The position numbers and the translations under genes are program-made. A stretch of 64,000 nt of DNA from Heterotrichella gracilis (Eukaryota > Sar > Xanthophyceae > Tribonematales > Xanthonemataceae): NCBI GenBank assembly GCA_032358255.1, contig JAULBX010008883.1, forward strand, positions 186,001-250,000. Reading direction: 5' to 3'. Position 1 is the stretch's first letter. Each line of letters begins with the position of its first letter. This document shows, in pieces, positions 24,344-36,163 of this stretch. The notes below the pieces were generated by a model. The model made no database searches. It was not told where the DNA came from and saw only the letters and a list, made by a program, of their open reading frames with translations.

Positions 24344-25761
24344 TCGCAAAGCTGCTCAGTGAAAAAACATGGCATCCTTCGACAGCCAAGACATGGATGA
24401 TATCTTAACAGAAAAGAACAACAACACCTACTGGAGAAATCAGCAAGACAAGGCATCTTCCACAAGCCTCACGAGGAAGCAGATCGCTAGTGTACATGAC
24501 TATGCTAGTGTACATAGGTTCTTCAAGTTTTCAGGTATAGCAGACGCAATGTTTGGGGAATCAACTTCTAAAGATGATCAAGAACAACTCCCTTTCTAGC
24601 TTCTGCGGTTCTGGGACACCCATTACAACTTTCATACAAAATAGAATAGAAAATGTGCATTCGTGGGTGGACTTGCAGTTTTCCATCCTTTTGGCACAAA
24701 CGTAATGACACAGTACAGTATCTGCGGATATTTAGGATTATCGTGACGCCATCAAGTAATTTCTTAGGCGGGTTGAACTTTCCCATTTGTTGTAAAATCA
24801 CATGCGTCAGACTCTTGAGTCCAGGGGCGTGGTCTGATGCCAATGCAAAAAGGCGGCACCTTTATTATGATACAAAAATATTCTGAAACAACAAACCGTT
24901 GTAATACTGTATGAAGTAACCCTTACGTGGAGAAGTCTTTGGTGGCAAATCGCCCCTGGCAGTCCTATTCCAAAGGCACGATTGACTGTTATATGGTGGC
25001 GAGCATGTGCATCTATCCTTACCTAGGCAGAGCCACTGTTTAAGCAACTGCTTATTACGTAGACACCATTGCCTGGCGGGTATCTGTCCACAGGGGTCTG
25101 GATACCAGTTCCACAACTGCATTTATTTCCCATCTTACAAACAAACAAACAAACAAACAAAAGGCGTTCCAAGCCGTCATCGGCTTATTGCCCTGTGTGC
25201 CCCTGAAGGGCACACATTTGGGACTCAAAGTCCACAATCTCATGAAAAGTATAGTGAGTAAATAAGTCTCGCATACTGGAGACATCAGACATCAGAAATT
25301 CCCATCTTACATACTGAATAGATGCCACCATGGGGGAGTAGGGCTTGCAAAGGAACGGGCACGTCATATCCTGGGATCATAGTTGGATCATGATCTGGGC
25401 ACTGATCTAGATGAGGGCACTGTGAAATTAGTCTGCGGCGCACAAGCAAAGGGATATCAACCCAACCTTGGCAAGAGTGACCCTAGTACTGTAACTTGTT
25501 CTTGATCGTCTAGTTACTTACCGGTGCCGGCCTCGCGGCGCCTTGTCTGCCCAGCTGCTTGCATAGTGGTGCCATTTCTCTAGCCAGGGTGAAGACGTGT
25601 ATGCATGCACCAAGGTCTTGATCACGCAGACCTACGCCCCGTCGGAAGCACGTACTACCTCCTGTCCGACTGCTGGTTTATTCTGCTCTTTTGGTTGCTG
25701 AAGGCTATGGCTGTGTGAGTCATAGTTGCACAAGTGGGATCTCTAAAGCATATTTTGCACC
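24344..25761. other. Intergenic region
   Basis: A short open frame at 24369-24599 has a good AAAAACATGG start context but no recognisable similarity or splice partners. Nothing else is seen. Confidence 0.45.
25138..25161 (+). repeat. (CAAA)n microsatellite
   Basis: About six units of ACAA, uninterrupted. Confidence 0.9.
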
Positions 25762-28700
25762 ATGAGCCTCGCAGGCTCGAGGCAGCGGACGATAACGGTT
25801 GAGTTTGTGAGTCTTGGTGGCCGTGTGAGCGTTCAATCACAGCCTGACAGCAGCAGGCGTACACCCAGACGGAGCATAAAGGGCAAAGATTGCCTTTCTG
25901 GGTCAACCGAGTCGGTCCGCCAAACCCAGCACAACGCTCTGCTGCAACCGCCAAGGGCAACAGAGGGGCTGCTGCGAGCTTGCCCCGAAACTGAGTCGTA
26001 CTCTTCATCAGCCAACGCAGCTGACGTTCTCACTTGCGGGTCTCCACGCGAGCGTGCCACATCAGTCGCTACCTTGGAGGTGGACGCCCACTGCAACTTT
26101 GGGGTGACAACGCCTATCAGCGTTGGAACTGTTGCAGGAGTTCGCCAAGGAGCGCAGGCAGCAGGTAATGACAGACTACTACCGTCATCTGTCACAGGTT
26201 GAAGGAAGTACTTTAGACCCTGCTCACGCCACGTGTTTGTGCTTTCCTGGGGAAAAGGACAACCTGATCGCCTAGTTTGCATCGCCAGCACTAAACAATC
26301 TGTTGGGATATTGGCATAACAAGGTGCAAGACCTCTTCTTGCAAGCTAAGAGCGTACATGTTTGTGCATTGTCGCATCATTTGCGCATTAGAGTATCAAA
26401 GCTTCAGGATTGCTTCCGGCCTGCTGCTTCCCAAGTACAGTGCAATGACATAAAATCAGTGCATGCTGTGCCCTTTAGGAGAGTGTGCCATTTTGAATTC
26501 AGCATCTGGCCCTCAACACCTCTGCTGCTGTGCAGATCCCCCGAGCGCTTCCCACCAGCACGTACAGGGAGGCGAACCAGTGGGCAGCCGCCTTGCAGAG
26601 GCTGGTGCCACAACTGTGTCAATTGAATTGGTAAGCAGGCACAATTTGCAACAAGCGAAGTGATGGCTAGTCCACAGGACTAGAATGGTGTCTTATGGCG
26701 TCCCAAACGTTGCACCTTATTCTGGGTGTCCCACCAATCCAGTTGCGCCCAGATATACTGCACATCATGCAGCAGATCTTGCACTTGAGGTTTTCAACTA
26801 CATACTAGGACTTCTACTGAATCATTACCCTTGACATACTGGGTCGACTTGCCCACTTTGTTACCCACCAGCTCCTGGAATTTACTGCAGGCGCCTGAGC
26901 CGCGGACCAGGGGGCGCAGGAAAGGCACACCTGCCTGGAACAAGGGCCTCTCGGTACCCCTCGACACGCGGCGAAAGATGAGCCTGGCCATGAAGGCACG
27001 GTGGCAGAATCCGGCGCTGAGGGCCACCGTCAGCGAGAAACTCAAGGCACGTGATCTCAAAGAGCGGTCCTTGTGCATATTGGCTGCTGCTGTGTTTCCT
27101 TCCATTATCTTTTTCTCTCTCTATTGGGTGGTGGGAGATGGATAGGGCAATCAGCACACATGGCACTGCTGGCATGCAACTCGACTGGTTGTTGTCAGGG
27201 AGTTGCCCGTGACTGTTAGGCCCATGTTAGCAATGATCTGAACCGAATACAGCAAGCGGCGGCACTGTTGCTCAGCTGCCGCACCACTCTGCAGGGCAAG
27301 GAGCCCTGGAACAAGAACCAGAGCATGAGCGCTGAGACCCGCCAGAAGATGAGCCTGGCCAAGCTGAGCAAGAGTCCCTCGCGAAGCACGCGGCTCAAGA
27401 TGAGCAAGGCACACAGCGGGAGGATACCCTCGGAGGTGCGCTGCTTGCACGTGACAGCACATGTGCAGGGGTGCTGTTGCTGCTGTAAGCAAGCGCGATG
27501 CTGCTGTTCCTGTAACCACAGGGTTTTTTGTGTTGCTATCCAACTAGCGGGGTTTTTGTGTCGCTATCTGACTGTCTTGAGCAACCTGACACCTATGTGT
27601 TTGCCGCACCCGTAACCCCATGCCAGCGTGCACCACCTTGTGGCACTACAGTGGCTTATCCCAGCGTGGTACGCAGGCCACCAACGCGCGTGTGTCGGCC
27701 TCACTCACCGGCCTATCAAAGTCGCCTGAGCACCGCCAGAACATCGCGGTGGGGCAGCGCAAGCGCCACGCAGCCGCGCGCGTCCTGCGGGCGGTGGAGG
27801 AGCGGTATCGGGAGGCAGCGCCTGCAGTGGGTGAGGAGCCTGGCACCATGGGACATGTGCATGACGTTGTGCTGCAGCAAGCGCTTTGTCATTTGAGGAA
27901 AAGAAGCGAATGCAGCTGCTGCATCTAGCAAAATACCGTTCATATATGGAATCGTACCATCTGTCACATGCATCCTGGGGGTATAACCAGACTAGCAGTA
28001 CGGCCAGACTGGTCAGCCCTGCACGTTGGGCACCAAGCAGCTCCATCCTGACTCCACATTGGGCCATGCAAAAGCTGTATAATTAATGCCCCCCCTGCTG
28101 ACCCGCGTGCCCTGCATGTCCAGCTGCCGCCACCGGCGACGCCCCGCCCGTCCCCGCGCCCACGGTCTACATGCAGTATGGCATGCACCTGTCGCTGTCC
28201 TCCAGCGGCGGCCCTCGGCGCACCCGCACCCAGGTGGTGAATATGTACAAGGGCCAGCTGCGTGAGTACCGCGTGCTCAAGGAGGAGCTTGAGCCGTGGA
28301 CGCGCGCATGGGAGGCGCAGCATGGGCGCAAGCCCAGGCTGGTGGATGTGGAGCGGACAGGTGGATGGTGGTGTTTGTGTTTATGTGGGTGGGGTGTGTA
28401 GGGCGGCGCGGACAGATTGCTTGTGGTGGTTGGGTGGTGATGGGGGATGGAGCACTGCACTGCGGCGTATTGGAAGAGTACTGCAGTATTTGGGAGGGCC
28501 TCATATGGCATGGGTTTGCTTTTGCTCACTTTGCTCACTACGCGCACTTTGCTCACTACGTCTGTATGTGCAGGCGTGGAATGGCTGGTTGCCAAGTTCA
28601 AGCAGTACCTCATCCTGCGCGAGCGGGTGGTGTCTGATGCCGCCTCGATGCGCACCAAGATCGGCTCAGCCATGTCTGATGACGCATATGGTATGAGCAG

Positions 28701-29636
28701 CAGCCGTACTGCATGCGTTCTGACAACCACGTGGGAAAATCCTGCGGATTTGCCATCAATCATGCGGGGTTCAGAGTTGGCATCCTGAAACAAGCTGAGA
28801 CTGCGGTTCCCATATTGAGTTGGCTCAAGCTCATTGACACTTTGCGCCAATGGGGCAGGCATGTGCTCTGTGCATAACTGATAGCTGTGGGTGCTGAATG
28901 CTGTCGCGTATGCTTGCAACCCTCCTTTCCTTACTTGCAATTCCACAACCCTTACCGTATCATTTATTACTATATTTAAATGTCTGTATTTGCAGGATTC
29001 ATATAACTAACTCACATTTCGCCACTTGCAGGGCCTCGGGACGACTTGTTCTCGGGGAGCGCAAATTCGATGGCAGGCGAACCCAAACCCAAGGCTGGCT
29101 CACCGCCCCCCAAGCCAAACGCAGCCTCGCGCTTCTCCGCAGCCCTGGAGTACAAACGCAAGAAGGAGGCGGGCGCGGCTGCTGCGCTTCCCGCTGGGGC
29201 AACCAGCGCCATTGTGCCTTACCCTCCACTGGAGAGCACAGCTGGCATCACCACAGCAGCCAATGGCACAGCAGCTAATGGCGCAGCAGCCAATGGCACA
29301 ACAGCTGATGGCGCAGCAGCCAACGGCACAGCAGCTAATGGCGCAGCAGCCAATGGAGCGGCAGCCAGTGACATTGTTGTGGAGGACGTGCCTGAGCCGC
29401 TGCTGGACGCCAACGCAAGCGCAGCCCGGCTGAGGGCCATGGCCAACAGCATGGGTGCAGCGGCTGCGGCGCAGGCTGCGCTGACAGCTGGCAGCCAGCA
29501 GGGGAAGCGCGTGACCATGGCCAGCGGAAGGGCGCTTCCTGTGCCGCCACCTGGCGCCTCGCAGCGCGTCAAGTCGGCCATGCTGAGGGCACTGGAGTAC
29601 AAGCAGGCCAAGGAAGAGCGCAGCAAGGGGCTGTGA
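25762..29636 (+). CDS. NUMOD3-motif protein (plant-type, non-nuclease)
   Basis: Exons: 25762-26164, 26536-26630, 26891-27046, 27295-27435, 27677-27830, 28124-28360, 28574-28690 and 29032-29636; 635 aa, all phases consistent. Residues 167-317 carry three successive NUMOD3-like helix motifs: GTPAWNKGLSVPLDTRRKMS, then EPWNKNQSMSAETRQKMSLA, then LSKSPEHRQNIAVGQRKR. In phage and intron homing endonucleases such modules bind DNA; land plants have nuclear-encoded proteins with arrays of them and no nuclease domain. A helical region (YKGQLREYRVLKEELEPW) follows, then a low-complexity tail with an Ala-Asn-Gly repeat. The function of the plant family is poorly defined; nucleic-acid binding is inferred from the motif. 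The intron after 27046 appears to use a GC donor (AAG|GCACGT), because only that keeps frame with the next exon. Confidence 0.78.
27963..28062 (-). repeat. Dispersed short repeat, copy C (intron of NUMOD3 gene)
   Basis: The reverse complement reads GGAGCTGCTTGGTGCCCAAC, then CAGTCTGGCCGTACTGCTAG, and matches copies A and D over about 95 nt. It lies in the 27831-28123 intron, antisense to the gene. Confidence 0.6.
29258..29372 (+). repeat. In-frame 15-bp coding minisatellite (Ala-Ala-Asn-Gly-x)
   Basis: About seven to eight units of roughly GCAGCCAATGGCACA, encoding (A-A-N-G-T/A)n in the last exon of the NUMOD3 gene. The unit length keeps frame, so copy number can vary without disrupting the protein. 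Confidence 0.85.
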
Positions 29637-31088
29637 ACGCAACGGAGTGGATCGCCTACGGGAATGCCACAAGTAGATGTACGTATGGAATAAAAGCACA
29701 ATACGGGGGCTTCAGGGTGGTTATTATCATGCACACTGCCACGAGAAGAAGATTTCATATATGTTTTGGCTTGGTATTTTTTATGTGGGAGCAGCAATAG
29801 GGTGGGATTAGGCAGGGAATGGAGCCGTTGTGTGTGTTGGAACAGCTGCAGCTGTGGGGTTGTGCGTGTGCATTGCGGCAGTTGCCAACGCCATGGCGCA
29901 TGTCCCTCCTGCATGCGTGTAGTGGTTAGCTGAGATGAACACTCTGAATCATGAGAATTCATTCATTCCAACATTTTTGTACATTGAGGAGAAACCCGCC
30001 TATGCTATGTTACGAGTTCAGTTGTCGCAGCACACGTTGGCTCATATTGTTCAAATGTGAACATACAATTTTTTTCTGGTCCTGGATTGTCCTTGAAATC
30101 CTTTGTCTAGACAGATCTGGGAGCCAAGCTCCTGCTTTACTGCTACTTTCGAGTGTCGGTTTTGAGTGGAACAGTTGGATGCGTTCATGTTGACTTATCA
30201 CCGCAAAACGTTGTTGTTGTGCCTGCTTCTGGCAAAAGTTGGCACAGGTCTCGGCTTTTTTGCTGATGTGTTCACCATGTTTCAGTGAGTGTTCCTCTCT
30301 AGACTGGGCTTGAAGGTGGAATGCGGACACACACTACATATCCTAGGCTAGGGTCTTTGACATAAGCTGCTTTTTCCTAAACTAGGCACTGGCACATTGT
30401 GGGCTGCCCCACCCAGTGTACCTAAGCTGCCCAGTTGGGCTTTGATCTGCAACGGATGGACTGTATTAGAATCACAGCAGCAAAACGCACAACAAGGCGC
30501 TGCAGAAAACGTCGCACTACCGCATAACCACTGTTTGAAGCACGGTGGACAGTTTGTAATTGATGCACAACAGGACGCAGTCTGTCTGCAGCCAAGTAAC
30601 CGCAGTCTGTGGCAGCCACAACCGACACCGATGTGAGTCAGGTGCTACAGCGGCTAACTCTGATCAGCAAGGCCGCTCGGAGCCTTGGAGTTCACACACG
30701 TGCCAAGGTTGCTGCACGCATGGCCTGGCCAGCTTCAAGGCACTGATGGCATCGTCACCCCCAGGTAAACCTTGCAATGTCTGTGCTTTGCAAGGGATGC
30801 AGCTTCTGCTGAGAAATGTTGTGGTGCACCAATGACCTATGAAGTTTCAGGGGTGGTGGTTTTTAGGGTTTCCACTGGGGTTTTCCCCATCGCCCGTCAC
30901 CCCCGATCTGACGCACCCCCGAGCGCCCCGCCACCCGAAGCGTATCGCTCACAAACATTTTAAAGGTTGCAGGTAGCTGTCGTCCCTTACAACACACCTT
31001 AATAAACTACTGGTGCTGAACTTGACTACTTGCAGTGAGCGACACTCGCGAAGACTGGCTGCCCACGTCGTTGCTTGTCGATGCAACG
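29637..31088. other. Intergenic region
   Basis: Holds the 3' UTR of the NUMOD3 gene (an AATAAA lies at about 29689) and the GH9 promoter. No gene is recognised. Confidence 0.5.
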
Positions 31089-34000
31089 ATGGCTTCGAGG
31101 GTTGCGCCTCGGGGGTTCCTGGCTTGCCTCTTAATGATCGCCAGCGCAGCTGCACTAGCTGCAGGTACGGTATTATGTGTGACAAACCCTGGTGTGTTAT
31201 AGAGCCGTGAATTAGTGCCAGGAACCCTCGACTAGGACGTTCTGGCTGACAGGCGCACTGAATAGGGTGTGCGAAACAGTGCATGCATGCTCTTAGGCTA
31301 CACAGCTGGCACTTCCCAGGATGTTGCCTTGACCCACGTTTCAGGCCTCTTTCGCCAACCACGATTGGAACTTTAGTTTGTTGTGAACCCTATCTGGGTC
31401 TACGCACTGCCTTTATTGAGGAGACCATTGATTTTGGAGGTGGCATTGAACCAGTCGGGACGGAATGTCGCATGCCGTACCGGGTTAGACATACGCTCTC
31501 TACTACACCAGTACGCAAAAAAGCTGTCCGAAAGATACAAAGAGTTTCTCACTGTGACGCAGTGCATTAGTTTTGCGTGAAAGTGCTGGCTGGATATCCA
31601 CCTCCTATGCATGCATACAGTACTCGTGTGCCTTGCTGCAGCAACCTAGGTTTGTTCAGCTTTGTCATCCCACACTCTTGTTATTTTGGTATTTATTTGT
31701 CTGGTTGGAAGGCAATCACCGCATATATCTACACTAGTCACTATTTATGCGGCGTCAACCCAGATCAACGGCCCCTTGGCCTTACACCTAGATAATGTGG
31801 CGCACTAGCCCAGGCTGGTCCCCTAGGCTGCAGTGGCATTGTACTGCACCCGGTTCCCAGAAAATGCATTGCACAACATTTAATTTTGGCTTGTGTTACC
31901 TAAGCCCCAGAACTAACTGTGGAGTGGACTTGCAACAAGGCGGATCGTGGGGGCGACCCAGGCATTGCAAGCGCTTGTGCTGCAGGCTCGCCACTGGTGC
32001 CTTGCGCAGGAGTGCACATGTGCCTGCTCTGTGTACTTACAAATCATTTTCCTGCAGGGCGGCAACTGCTCCAAGACGATGCCTACATCTCCCTTGATGC
32101 AGCGCAAGACGACTCAGGCACCGCTGTGCAGCCACCCACCACTGTCAACGCCCAATGGGCCCCCAGCAGCAACACCACCAGTGGTGCGCCTGCACCCGGA
32201 CCCAGCAGCGAGGATGACGCAGAATTCTTTGTTAAATACCTGGATGAGCATCTCACCTCGGAATCTAGGGATGCAGCGGACAGCGAGGCTGAATTGGTGA
32301 CGGTGATGGCGGAGTTTCTGCAGGACTCTTTGGTGCTTGACCCGGCTGCCGAGGCTGAGCAACCACTGTACAAGGCCTACAGCAGCGCAGAGGAGAGCAC
32401 GACTGTGTCTACCATGTCTATTGACCAAAGTAGGTGATGCAGGGTACTTAACAGGGTACAGGCATGCATGGAAGGGCACATGGCTCGTGTAATCACTAAG
32501 GGACTCATTGAGATGAACATCAGCAAGGCGTTGTGCTGTCTCTTGCCCTGGAGCCGATGCGTGGATAACCAGTAGTGCACCTTGATGCTCTTGTTGCACC
32601 TTGCAACCAGCAATGCATACGTGGCCATTTGCCAGCCACTGTGCACAACCAGGGCTGCCACTGCACTGTCGTTGCATGTCACTGACCCTCACCAACCGCT
32701 TTGCAAGAGCATGCCCTTCGCGACCACGGTGTACCAATAATATTGCACATTTAATTTTCATTTTGAATTAGCTTTCATATTTTGCTGACCCAGGTTCCCT
32801 GGACATGTACAAGAAGGCTCTGTCCCTCAACTTCTTCTTCTATGCGGCCCAGCGCTCAGGCAGGCTGCCCAGCAACAACCCAGTGGGCTGGCGGGGGGCG
32901 TCAATGCTGGGGGACAAGGCGCCAAACGGGCTGACGCTGCAGGGGGGTTACTTTGATGCAGGAGGTGCGCGTGCAGCAAACGGGCCTAGCCTATCAATGC
33001 AGCAAATTTATTCTTTCATTTTAAACTTCCAATTAAGCCCTGATCCCTGAGGGCAGTAAAATTCATAGCCCTGGGAACAGCAAAATTTTTGCAGCGTTCA
33101 TTTGGCATTAAGGAAGCGTTGCAGCTCATCTGACACACTGCCCTGTTCCCTCCCCTGCAGACACCCTCAAGTGCACCTTCCCCCTTGCCCTCACCCTCAC
33201 CCAGCTCACATGGAGCATGCTTGAGAACATGCAAGGGTACCGCGAGTCGGGCACAGGCGGGGAGGCGGTGGCCGCCATCCGGTGGGGTATGCGCTGGCTC
33301 ATGCAGGCGCACTACCAGGACAATGGGCTGGTGGTGCAGGTAAGGGGGGTAAGGGAGAGAGGGGGGGTGATGGTGTGAGGTTACTGCGCTGCTGGTGCAG
33401 GCAAGGCTTAGGGGGTGGGGGGCGATTTAATGGTGTGAGGTCAATGCGCTAGTGGTGCAAGTAAGGGGGGGAAGGGCTGTTGTGGGGTCAAGACTGCTGG
33501 TGTGGCGGGGTGGATACTGAGAGGATGTGTAGGGTTTTGGGGGTGACTGGTATTGGGTGGGCTTCTGGCAGCCACATTCTTATGCCAGATGGCTGCTTGT
33601 CACCATACAGTGAGATGCACGGGTGACGCTGGCCACCTAGTTTGTCCTTCACCCCCACACTCCAGCCCTCCGCATATCTCCCTCACTCCTTTCCACTGGT
33701 GCCACCAGGTGGGTGATGTGAACACAGACCACGCATACTGGGGCAGGCCAGAGGAGGAAAACGTGCAGCGCCCCGTGTTCGCAATCACTGCTGACAAGCC
33801 TGGGTCGGATGTCGCTGCGGGTGCGGCAGCAGCCCTTGCGGCTTGCGCGCAGCTGTTCCAGACTGCAGATCCAACCTTTGCCGGGCGCTGCCTGTGGCAC
33901 TCTGTCAGGCTGTACAAGTAAGGGGATGGAAACCTTTGAGCAAACCCCAGCTGTGCAAGTAAGGGGATAGAAAATCCTGAGCAAACCCTGTACAAGTGTG

Positions 34001-36163
34001 GGGATTTTAGAAAACCCTGATAAGCCCAGTGTTGTTGGTCAAATGTGTCAAGGTAATAAGATAATAATAGGACTATTATCATCTTATTACCCTTTAATGT
34101 GTATGCTGCTCCCTGATTCCTCCCCTTGCCCTCCCCAGGTTTGCCACCACCTACCAGGGCATCATGTAAATCTCCCCTCGCCCTTTATACTCCCCTTTTC
34201 AAACCTCATTTCATCCTGTTTCTCCCCTTGCCCTCCCCAGGTTTGCCACCACCTACCAGGGCATCTGGTCCGCCACCATGGACCCAGGCAAGGTGGTCTA
34301 CACATCATCTAACTTTAATGATGACCTGGGCTGGGCGGCCGCCTGGCTGTTTCGCCTCACGCGCAACCAGCAGTACCTGAAGGATGCGCTGCGCTACACA
34401 AGCTTGGCCACCACAGGTGGGTGGGTGGGTGGTGGTGTGGTGGTGGTGGGGGGGGGGGTGTGGGGGCTGGAATGCGGGTGTGTATCAGCTACGCGCATTG
34501 CATTTGAGTAGGGGACAGCCATGTAAGTGGTCCACGTGGGATGTGGCTTGTGAGCCAGATTCACAACCTGAACTGAATTTTGTAATGTGGTACCTTCTTG
34601 CATATCCCCCTGCACATCCCTCCTTGCATGACCCCCTTGCTTGGCCCCCTTGTATGACCCCCAACAGACTACAACGGCTTCAACTATGACAACACCTGGT
34701 GGGGCGCCAATGTGCTGCTGGCGGGGATGCTGCGCGACTCCCGGGGCAACCCCCACCGGGCAGCGCTGAGCAGCTTCTTCACAAACTGGATGGATGGCAT
34801 GCATGGGGTGGTGTACACACCAAAGGTGACGAGGGGAGGAATCGTGCATATACCAATTTAATTTGTAGTCCTACTGCAGTTCCCCGATAGGGCAATGAAA
34901 GGCGGTGCTTGTGTATTGACAATGGCATTTGGCCATGTAATGTAAGCATGAGTGCATGCATGCACTTGACTGTGTTTGCAGATCCAGGCATGTGCAGCAG
35001 TCATCCGCCTGCTTTACAAGCGTAGCATACCACCAACAGGAGTGACTCACATGCTGGTGCAGGGTCTGGCATGGATTGGCGACTGGGGCGCCAACCGCAA
35101 TGCCGCCAATGCAGCCTTCCTGGCTGTGATCCATGCAAAGACGCTCAAAGGGGATAAGAAGAGCCAGATGCTGTGCTGGGCGCAGTCACAGGTATGGTGG
35201 AAGGGCCTAGTTGCTGGCCAGTATGGAAGGAGTTTTTAGTTGCTTCCAGCATAGGCTTGCTCCATTCACATCCATTTGATGTTTGATGTAGCAGACCCAG
35301 TTCCATCACTCCCTACTCACCTGTCACCCTGTCGTGCTGCGGGATTCTTCTTGCTTAACCAGCACAAACATGGTTCAAGGGGGTGTTCTGTACCATTCCC
35401 GCACTTTGTTTGATTTCATCCATATATTGTTCCAGGTCAACTACATGCTCGGCCTGGTCCCCGGGGGTCATAGCTACGTGGTGGGGATTGGCAGCGGCTC
35501 CCCCCAGCAGCCGCACCACCGCGCCTCATCCTGCCCCGCCCGCCCAGCCAAGTGCGACTGGTCCGTGTTTGCCAGCAGTGCGCCAAACCCCAACGTGCTG
35601 TACGGCGCCCTAGTGAGTGGGCCGGGCAACCAGGACCAGTGGGAGGATGTGCGCAGCCAGTACCAGCAGAATGAGCCTGCGCTGGACTACAATGCGGGCT
35701 ACGCAGGTTGGTGTGGGTGGCAGCTTTGTTTTCTTTCATTATCATTATTTTTCGCGGCGCAAAAGTTACAAGGGCACCCGGGGCAAGGCACAGGCAAGTA
35801 GCAGCTTTGTAAAAGTAGAGGTTGATGTCTCAATAGTTACACTAAATATAATATTCCTTGTGGGTGCATAACTGTATCCTGTCTTTATTGCAACCCTCCA
35901 GCTCACCAGGGTTTACATCTGGCACTCATAAACCCTAGACTTGGGCTGCACCTGGTTACCCTCTGCCCTTACTGACCCTAAACCCTACACCCTGAACCTT
36001 GCCATATCTGGATTACCACCTGCACTCACCCAGCCATTTACCTCCTCCCGCAGGCGTCCTAGCTGGCATGATCCACAACCGCGACTCCCTGGACAGCTGT
36101 CCAGCTGTCATGGACCGCATTGTGCGCAGGAGGAGGTCAAAGCAGGGCAGGCGCCTGGCCTAG
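31089..36163 (+). CDS. Secreted glycoside hydrolase family 9 endoglucanase (cellulase)
   Basis: Exons: 31089-31164, 32058-32429, 32794-32964, 33161-33339, 33709-33917, 34241-34416, 34668-34825, 34982-35191, 35436-35706 and 36054-36163; 643 aa with every phase matching. Exon 1 is a signal peptide (GFLACLLMIASAAALAA). Residues 26-149 are an acidic linker with no recognised domain. The GH9 catalytic domain follows: ALSLNFFFYAAQRSGRLPSN, the nucleophile/base Asp in GGYFDAGD (split across exons 3/4), VGDVNTDHAYWGRPEE, PGSDVAAGAAAALA, the HHR motif in PQQPHHRASSCP, and the general-acid Glu in NEPALDYNAGYAG near residue 597. GH9 enzymes hydrolyse beta-1,4-glucan; in a green alga the role could be wall remodelling or scavenging of external cellulose. 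No CBM is seen. The C-terminus is short and basic (RRRRSK). Confidence 0.93.
33323..33466 (+). repeat. Echo copies of the donor junction after exon 33161-33339
   Basis: The junction TGGTGCAGGTAAGG at about 33331-33344 recurs downstream as GCTGGTGCAGGCAAGG (about 33397) and AGTGGTGCAAGTAAGG (about 33452), each preceded by a GGTGTGAGGT(T/C) block. These are decayed tandem copies inside the intron. Confidence 0.6.
33905..34003 (+). repeat. Three tandem echoes of the donor junction after exon 33709-33917
   Basis: GCTGTACAAGTAAGGGGATG at the true donor is repeated as GCTGTGCAAGTAAGGGGATA (about 33950) and CTGTACAAGTGTGGGGAT (about 33988), each followed by GAGCAAACCC-like spacer. Unit about 40 nt. 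Confidence 0.75.
34119..34265 (+). repeat. Duplicated 3' splice site plus exon start (GH9 gene)
   Basis: The stretch from CCCCTTGCCCTCCCCAGGTT through TACCAGGGCATC occurs at about 34121-34162 and again at about 34223-34264. Only the second copy continues into the coding exon; splicing to the first would add about nine codons and then reach a stop. Confidence 0.85.

Noticed and set aside
24369-24599. 76-aa plus-strand open frame with good start context
   Set aside because: No homology recognised and no supporting context; kept only as a note.
28167-28946. 259-aa minus-strand open frame
   Set aside because: Antisense to NUMOD3 exons and spanning their introns; no start or splice context and no domain.
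29219-29962. 247-aa minus-strand open frame
   Set aside because: Antisense to the last NUMOD3 exon; the Ala-rich repeats mirror the minisatellite.
34138-34166. Alternative first acceptor of a GH9 exon
   Set aside because: It gives an early stop; the downstream identical acceptor restores the conserved GH9 frame.
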